Positions 59,477 to 64,000 of a stretch of 64,000 nucleotides of DNA are shown piece after piece. Source of the stretch: an uncultured Lachnospiraceae bacterium (GTDB lineage: Bacteria; Bacillota; Clostridia; Lachnospirales; Lachnospiraceae); assembly GCA_910577955.1 (NCBI GenBank), contig CAJTNC010000011.1:28112-92111 (forward strand), read 5' to 3'. Positions within the stretch are counted from its first letter, which is position 1. Each line of letters opens with the position of its first letter. The notes under the pieces were generated by a model. It ran no database searches, had not been told where the DNA came from, and saw only the letters and a list, made by a program, of their open reading frames with translations. The position numbers were made by a program, and so were the translations under genes.

Positions 59477-60313
59477 GGCAGTAAATTTCCAATAAAATAC
59501 CATTTAGAATTTAACGTAAAAATATAAAAATGCAGTGATTTATTAAATTTGGGTGAGCGTGGAAGAGGAAAAACCTCTGCTATGCTGAGTTGAAGATTTT
59601 GTAAACAAGCTTTTGATATACAGCATATTATATATTATCCCAATGAAAGAGCAAATTTGGAAGCTGTTAATGGTAAAAAAGTGAGTGATATTGCGGCGAT
59701 ATTGTGGCTATATTGCCAGAACAGATACGTTAAAACCTTGCGGATCAACGTTTTATGCGACATCCTTTCTATATAAAGCAATATGGTCAGTAAATAGGTA
59801 AGATTTTTCAAAATATAATTGAGTTTTTTATGAAAATAAAGTATTAATTAGTATCCCCTTTTTTCGGGGATAGTGGACTCATCAATTCTGCTGAAAATAC
59901 AGTGTTGTTGATGTTCTTTTACTAGATAATATGCGGTTTATGCTTGGATAATGCATATCCAGATGCCTTTTTTCACATAGCGAATGGCAAAATTGTAAAA
60001 TCTGCGGAAGGAAAAAGGAGAAATACATAGCATAAATCTTTGTGATTTGCCTTGTTTCGCACATGAGGTTGCTCATTATGTCATCCGCATATTGCGAAAA
60101 TGAAGAAATTGTTCTGAAAAATCAGCAGAAAGCAGGAGTGCTGATAGATGCAGTTGCCTGTTTGATGATAAAGAAATAAAAAATTGTCATAGCCGAGGGA
60201 AGTACAACCAAGGCGAGGGATACATACATGAATCTGAAGAAAAGTATTTTTGCAGATTTATGTCGGTAGCCTTTGCTTCGTGCGTCCTTTCGGAGTCAAA
60301 GACAACCATATGA

Positions 60314-60356
60314 ATTCCCTTGCCTTTCGGCTTTGAGAAAGGCAGGGGATTTTTTA
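60314..60356 (+). terminator. Rho-independent terminator before the phage module
   Basis: ATTCCC.TGCCTTTC pairs with GAAAGGCAGGGGAT, followed by TTTTTT. Confidence 0.85.
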
Positions 60357-60435
60357 TGCGGTCACATAAAAGTAACTGGTGCGGCGGAGTTCATTGTATC
60401 TGTACGGTATGCCCCAGGAGCCGCGGGCCTCCTTT

Positions 60436-60472
60436 CCGGTCTTGAAACTCATTTAACCAATTTCAAGACTGG
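60436..60472 (+). promoter_or_regulatory. Hairpin abutting the RBS of the sigma-like gene
   Basis: CCGGTCTTGAAA pairs with TTTCAAGACTGG (12 bp with one G-T pair). Its last two bases are the first of the GGAGGG ribosome-binding site, 8 nt before the ATG at 60484, so folding could limit translation. Confidence 0.6.
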
Positions 60473-60483
60473 AGGGAATCTAA

Positions 60484-60870
60484 ATGAAGATCAGATATGA
60501 ATTTGCAGACGGAACTGTGTCGGAGGTCGAGGTGGAGGAATCCATCGGTGCCGTCATCATTGAGTCAAGGCGCGAGGAGGACAACCTTGCCCGGAAAGAA
60601 CGCTACCACTGTTATTCGATGGATGCGGCGCAGTTCGAGGGTACGGAGTATGCAGACAATGAAACGCCGGAAGCACAGATGGAGCGTGAAATGGATGCGG
60701 AGCGTATCGCCCATGCATTGGACGGGCTGTCAGAAGTGCAGAGACGCAGGCTGCTGGGATTTGCGGAAGGGAAGTCCATGCGGGAGATTGCGCGGGAGGA
60801 AAAGGTACAGCACCGGGCAGTCGTGAAGTCCATCGAAGGGGCAAGAAAGATTTTTAAGAAAAATTATTAA
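60484..60870 (+). CDS. Sigma-70 region-4-like DNA-binding protein of the phage module
   Basis: 128 residues. The C-terminal half has a sigma region-4 pattern (ALDGLSEVQRRRLLGFAEG, SMREIAREEKVQHRAVVKSI), while no region 2 is present. Such proteins begin early operons in Clostridia prophages and likely act as regulators. G+C and codon use differ sharply from the genes left of 59.4 kb. Confidence 0.83.
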   Translation: MKIRYEFADGTVSEVEVEESIGAVIIESRREEDNLARKERYHCYSMDAAQFEGTEYADNETPEAQMEREMDAERIAHALDGLSEVQRRRLLGFAEGKSMREIAREEKVQHRAVVKSIEGARKIFKKNY

Positions 60871-60970
60871 ATTCCTCAAATGGGGGAGCAGAACGGGTAT
60901 CCAAAAGGGCTCCCAAATCTCCGTATAGTGAAAGGCAGCAAAAACGCCTTTCAGAAATGGAGGACATGGC

Positions 60971-61189
60971 ATGGAACACACATTGCGGATCAGTGTTTCA
61001 AAAGAGCCGGTATCCGGCGGGATCGTGAGCTGCCGCCATATCTCCGTGAGGGAGCGCATCGCGCGCTTCCTCCTTGGGGAGAAACGGAGGCTGACCATCA
61101 TCGTTCCGGGCGATTCCGTCCGGGAACTGGCAGTGAGTGAAATCATGGAAGGAGGAAATGTACATGGGAAAAGTGAAGTTACTGCTTGA
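60971..61189 (+). CDS. Small phage-module protein
   Basis: 72 residues (MEHTLRISVSKEPVSGGIVS onward) with GGAGG 7 nt before the ATG. Its 3' end overlaps the next gene by 26 bp. Basic, beta-rich, no known domain; the reading frame and RBS make it more likely real than the overlapping frame at 60880-61140. Confidence 0.65.
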   Translation: MEHTLRISVSKEPVSGGIVSCRHISVRERIARFLLGEKRRLTIIVPGDSVRELAVSEIMEGGNVHGKSEVTA

Positions 61190-61532
61190 GGTGATCGGTG
61201 ACCTGCGTTCCCTTGCTGACAGCCTGCAGGCCGTTGCGGATGCAGTAGCCGATAACGGGGCTGCGGAAGCAGGGAAGACGGATGCAAAGGAGCCGGAGAA
61301 AGTGGGAAAGGCCGGGAAAGCGGCAAAGAAAGAGGAAGAGCCTGCGGTAAAGCAGGCGCAGGGGGAGAAGCCGCTGACACTGGAGGAAGTCCGGGCAGTG
61401 CTGGCAGAAAAATCCCGCGCAGGACACACGGCGGAGGTGCGGGAACTGCTGAATAAACATGGCGCGGATAAACTGTCAGGGATCGACCCGGCGGAGTATG
61501 CGGCGCTGCTTGCGGAAGCGGAGGTGCTGTGA
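61164..61532 (+). CDS. Phage-module protein with Ala/Lys-rich linker
   Basis: 122 residues. An N-terminal helix (MGKVKLLLEVIGDLRSLADS) is followed by a low-complexity Lys/Ala/Glu linker and a C-terminal domain (LTLEEVRAVLAEKSRAGHTA, LLNKHGADKLSGIDPAEYAA). The C-terminal part is the type often labelled rRNA biogenesis protein rrp5 in phages, a label without functional support. The ATG at 61164 follows GGAGG by 8 nt. Confidence 0.78.
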   Translation: MGKVKLLLEVIGDLRSLADSLQAVADAVADNGAAEAGKTDAKEPEKVGKAGKAAKKEEEPAVKQAQGEKPLTLEEVRAVLAEKSRAGHTAEVRELLNKHGADKLSGIDPAEYAALLAEAEVL

Positions 61533-62653
61533 TGGGAAGACACGCCTTACTTTCCGCATCCTCCAGCCATAGGTGGATTGCCTGCCCGCCGTCTGCAAGG
61601 CTCTGCGAAAATTACGGGGATACGGGCAGCGAATATGCGCAGCAGGGGACGGATGCCCACAGCCTGTGCGAACACAAGCTGAAGCAGTCTCTCGGCATGG
61701 ATACATCGGACCCGACAGCAGGGCTTTCCTTCTATGACGAGGAGATGGAAGAATGCGCCTGCGGATATGCGGAGTATGTCCTTTCGCTGGTGGAGGAGGC
61801 TAGGAAGTTTTGCAAAGACCCTGTCGTGCTGATCGAGCAGCGGCTGGACTTTTCCCGGTATGTGGAGGAAGGCTTCGGCACCGGCGACTGCGTGATTATT
61901 GCGGACGGGACGCTGTATATCATCGATTACAAGCACGGCAAGGGCGTGGAGGTTTCCGCAGAGGGTAATCCGCAGATGATGCTGTATGCCCTGGGTGCGC
62001 TGGAACTGTTTGACGGCATCTATGACATTAGCACTGTCCGCATGGCGATCTACCAGCCGCGCCGTGAGAACGTCAGCGTGTATGCCATGGCGAAGGATGA
62101 CCTGCTCCGGTGGGCAGAGGGTGAGCTTGCCGAAAAGGCGAAGCTGGCCTATGCCGGGGAGGGAGAATTCCAGGCGGGGGAACACTGCCGGTTCTGCAAG
62201 GCAAAGGCGGTCTGTAGGAAGCGGGCGGAGTACAACCTGGAACTTGCCAGGTATGACTTTGAGATGCCCGCCACGCTGGAGGATGACGAGATCGCGGCGA
62301 TCCTCGTGAAAGCGGATGAACTGGCGGCATGGGCGGCGGATGTGAAAGAGTTTGCATTGCAGCAGGCTTTGAGCGGCGTGAAGTATGCCGGATTTAAAGT
62401 TGTTGAGGGCCGCTCCAACCGGAAGTACACGGACGAGGATGCCGTTGCGGATACCGTGAAGAAGGCGGGCTTCGACCCGTATGAGCCGAGGTTGCTCGGA
62501 ATCACAGCCATGGAAAAGCTGCTCGGCAAGAAGAAATTTACTGAGATATTAAAGGGCCTTGTGGAAAAGCCGCAGGGCAAGCCGACGCTTGTGCCTGAGA
62601 CGGATAAGCGCCCGGAAATGAATACTGCACAGGAAGATTTCAAAGAAGATTAG
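61532..62653 (+). CDS. DUF2800 phage protein, PD-(D/E)XK/Cas4-like
   Basis: 373 residues. Starts MGRHALLSASSSHRWIACPP, with LCENYGDTGSEYAQQGTDAH, then a nuclease-like core (EQRLDFSRYVEEGFGTGDCV, LYIIDYKHGKG with Asp and Lys at the catalytic positions) and a Cys cluster (EHCRFCKAKAVCRKR) as in Cas4/AddB-type iron-sulfur exonucleases. It precedes DUF2815 and the DNA polymerase, the usual phage replication order. Start codon overlaps the previous stop. Confidence 0.88.
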   Translation: MGRHALLSASSSHRWIACPPSARLCENYGDTGSEYAQQGTDAHSLCEHKLKQSLGMDTSDPTAGLSFYDEEMEECACGYAEYVLSLVEEARKFCKDPVVLIEQRLDFSRYVEEGFGTGDCVIIADGTLYIIDYKHGKGVEVSAEGNPQMMLYALGALELFDGIYDISTVRMAIYQPRRENVSVYAMAKDDLLRWAEGELAEKAKLAYAGEGEFQAGEHCRFCKAKAVCRKRAEYNLELARYDFEMPATLEDDEIAAILVKADELAAWAADVKEFALQQALSGVKYAGFKVVEGRSNRKYTDEDAVADTVKKAGFDPYEPRLLGITAMEKLLGKKKFTEILKGLVEKPQGKPTLVPETDKRPEMNTAQEDFKED

Positions 62654-62665
62654 GAGGAAAATCAG

Positions 62666-63232
62666 ATGTCAAACACAGCCAACAATCCAACAAAGGTTAT
62701 CACCGGACCTGATACACGGTGGAGCTACTGCAACGCATGGGAGGCAAAGTCGATCAACGGCGGCACGCCGAAGTTCTCCGTGTCGCTCATCATCCCGAAG
62801 TCAGATAAGAAGACCATCGCCAAGATCGAGGCGGCCATTGAGGCGGCATATCGTGAGGGCGAGGCAAAGCTGAAGGGGAACGGCAGGAGCGTCCCTGCGC
62901 TTTCTGTACTGAAGACGCCTCTGCGCGACGGGGATACGGAGCGCCCGGACGATGAAGCCTATGCAGATTCCTATTTTGTCAATGCCAACAGTTCTACGGC
63001 TCCCGGAATCGTGGATGCGGACCGCCAGCCGATCCTTGACCATTCCGAGGTGTACAGCGGCGTGTACGGCAGGGCGAGCATCAATTTCTATGCTTTCAAT
63101 TCCAACGGGAATAAGGGTATCGCCTGCGGGCTGAACAATTTACAGAAAATCCGTGACGGGGAGCCGCTGGGCGGCAGGTCACGTGCGGAGGATGACTTCG
63201 CAGACGGGGATGAGGATGATTTCCTGTCATGA
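62666..63232 (+). CDS. DUF2815 phage protein, probable ssDNA-binding
   Basis: 188 residues. Opens with a family-type segment (KVITGPDTRWSYCNAWEAKS, KFSVSLIIPKSDKKT) and ends in an acidic tail (EDDFADGDEDDFLS) like that of single-strand-binding proteins. Located between DUF2800 and DNA polymerase. ssDNA binding is inferred from family position and the acidic tail. Confidence 0.87.
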   Translation: MSNTANNPTKVITGPDTRWSYCNAWEAKSINGGTPKFSVSLIIPKSDKKTIAKIEAAIEAAYREGEAKLKGNGRSVPALSVLKTPLRDGDTERPDDEAYADSYFVNANSSTAPGIVDADRQPILDHSEVYSGVYGRASINFYAFNSNGNKGIACGLNNLQKIRDGEPLGGRSRAEDDFADGDEDDFLS

Positions 63233-63324
63233 CCAGATAAACGGAAGAACAGCCGCCGGGTGGCGGGGAGAGGGCATCTGCCTTTTCCCTGCCGCCCTTA
63301 AGGCGGTGAAAGGAGCTGGTGGAA

Positions 63325-64000
63325 TTGAGAAGTATCAGTATTGACATTGAGACATTTTCGGATGTGGATTTATCCAAATGCGGCGTTTATAAATATGCAT
63401 CCTCACCCAATTTTGAAATCCTGCTGTTCGGGTACAGCGTGGACGGCGGGGATGTGCGGGTGGTTGACCTATGCCAGGGGGAGGAAATCCCGAAGGAGAT
63501 ACTGGCGGCACTTTCCGATGAATCCGTCACCAAATGGGCATTTAATGCCATGTTCGAGAGGGTGTGCCTGTCAAATTACCTAGGGGAATGGCTGGAGCCG
63601 GAATCGTGGAAATGCACCATGGTGTGGTCGGCTACGCTCGGCCTTCCGCTGTCTTTGGAAAATGTGGGCGCGGTGCTTGGGCTGGAAAAGCAGAAGCTGT
63701 CGGAAGGGAAGGACCTGATCCGGTATTTCTGTGTCCCCTGCAAGCCGACCAGGGCGAACAGCGGCCGGACGCGGAACCTGCCGGAGCATGACAGGGAGAA
63801 GTGGGTGCGGTTCAAAGCCTATAACCTGCGCGATGTGGAGGCTGAAATGCAGATACAGCACAAGCTTGCCAGGTTCCCGGTTCCAGATTTTGTGTGGGAG
63901 GAATACTGGCAGGACCAGGAGATCAACGACCGGGGCATCGGGGTGGACATGGAGATGGTCGCGAAGGCAATCGCCATGGACGGACGCTCCAAGGCGGAAC
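63325..64000 (+). CDS. Phage family A DNA polymerase, N-terminal part (3' end outside window)
   Basis: At least 225 residues. The N-terminal 3'-5' exonuclease domain shows motif I SIDIETFSDVDLS and FNAMFERVCLSNYL (motif II region), and the later NLRDVEAEMQIQ fits motif III. The polymerase domain must lie beyond 64000. The TTG at 63325 is chosen because AGGAG at 63311-63315 gives 9-nt spacing; a GTG at 63319 is the alternative. Replicates the element's DNA. Confidence 0.88.
   Translation, partial: MRSISIDIETFSDVDLSKCGVYKYASSPNFEILLFGYSVDGGDVRVVDLCQGEEIPKEILAALSDESVTKWAFNAMFERVCLSNYLGEWLEPESWKCTMVWSATLGLPLSLENVGAVLGLEKQKLSEGKDLIRYFCVPCKPTRANSGRTRNLPEHDREKWVRFKAYNLRDVEAEMQIQHKLARFPVPDFVWEEYWQDQEINDRGIGVDMEMVAKAIAMDGRSKAE

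Larger units (their letters stand above)
59350..60483. other. 1.1-kb stretch without a credible gene
   Basis: AT-rich up to about 60240. It contains two terminators and a short hairpin TATCCCC-7 nt-GGGGATA (59852-59872). Short fragments of frame (for example ERANLEAVNGKKVSDIAAI at about 59648) look like decayed coding sequence but none has an RBS or useful length. After 60240 the composition shifts to that of the phage module. Looks like a junction between two modules. Confidence 0.6.
46799..64000. mobile_element. Integrated element in comM, probably a prophage (right end outside window)
   Basis: Starts where comM loses similarity and runs past the window's end. Contents in order: small unknown genes, PD-(D/E)XK nuclease, restriction-modification operon, XRE repressor and ImmA protease, DUF6076 and unknown genes, a gene-poor stretch, then a phage early module (sigma-like HTH, DUF2800, DUF2815, family A DNA polymerase). 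All annotated genes are on the plus strand. No integrase, capsid, terminase or conjugation gene is seen in the window, so prophage rather than ICE is inferred from the replication genes only. Base composition changes inside, from AT-rich cargo to a G+C-rich replication module after 60.4 kb. Confidence 0.8.

Noticed and set aside
59882..60076. 64-codon minus-strand frame in the gene-poor region
   Set aside because: No RBS, low-complexity AT-rich sequence, no recognisable protein.
60273..60500. 75-codon frame ahead of the sigma-like gene
   Set aside because: Runs through a clear terminator and the RBS hairpin; no ribosome-binding site.
61547..62185. 212-codon minus-strand open frame
   Set aside because: Antisense to the DUF2800 gene, in a G+C-rich region where open shadow frames are common.

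Overview
The window looks like a chromosome segment of a spore-forming Clostridia member, most likely Lachnospiraceae (inference). It carries gpr, spoIIP and sigK, a CIRCE heat-shock operator, and several protein families common in that group (DUF4317, DUF1836, DUF3810, DUF2974, DUF3048). The core genes are of moderate G+C. The order rpsT-gpr-spoIIP-lepA-hemW matches the Bacillus subtilis neighbourhood.

Region by region. 1-3.8 kb: end of a beta-glucoside PTS operon (EII permease, GH1 6-phospho-beta-glucosidase, BglG/LicT antiterminator). 3.8-7.2 kb: minus-strand two-component system plus ABC exporter. 7.4-10.8 kb: methyltransferase, overlapping PLD-DEAD helicase-DUF3427 protein, and a broken kptA. 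10.9-16.1 kb: flavodoxin/ferredoxin protein, then a second PTS/GH1 cassette with an RpiR regulator. 16.1-21.1 kb: a MerR-ABC exporter operon, an AT-rich GNAT gene, and a MarR-MATE operon, two of them with readable operators. 21.1-32.7 kb: Hsp20, HAD phosphatase, a second sensor/ABC module (YerC-like, RR, HK, ATPase, FtsX permease), a degenerate response regulator, membrane and lipase-like proteins and tRNA-Leu. 32.7-45.6 kb: housekeeping and sporulation genes.

At 46.8 kb the comM (YifB, Mg-chelatase-like ATPase) gene is cut after the codons for its conserved GAMN motif. Everything to the right end (over 17 kb, open at 64000) reads as one inserted element, probably a prophage. Its left part is accessory cargo: unknown small genes, a PD-(D/E)XK nuclease and an HTH-M.C5-M.C5-HNH restriction-modification operon. 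Then come an XRE repressor/ImmA protease pair with paired operators, a DUF6076 gene and an unknown neighbour. The right part is a G+C-richer phage early module (sigma-like HTH, DUF2800, DUF2815, family A DNA polymerase). No integrase is visible in the window.

Two observations stand out. First, a small repeat family with terminal inverted repeats (four copies, one with an exact 9-bp flanking direct repeat) always lies 29-37 nt upstream of a start codon. Second, the comM-disrupting prophage carries a two-methyltransferase restriction system. Motif positions are read by eye; family names rest on recognition of motifs, not on database searches.
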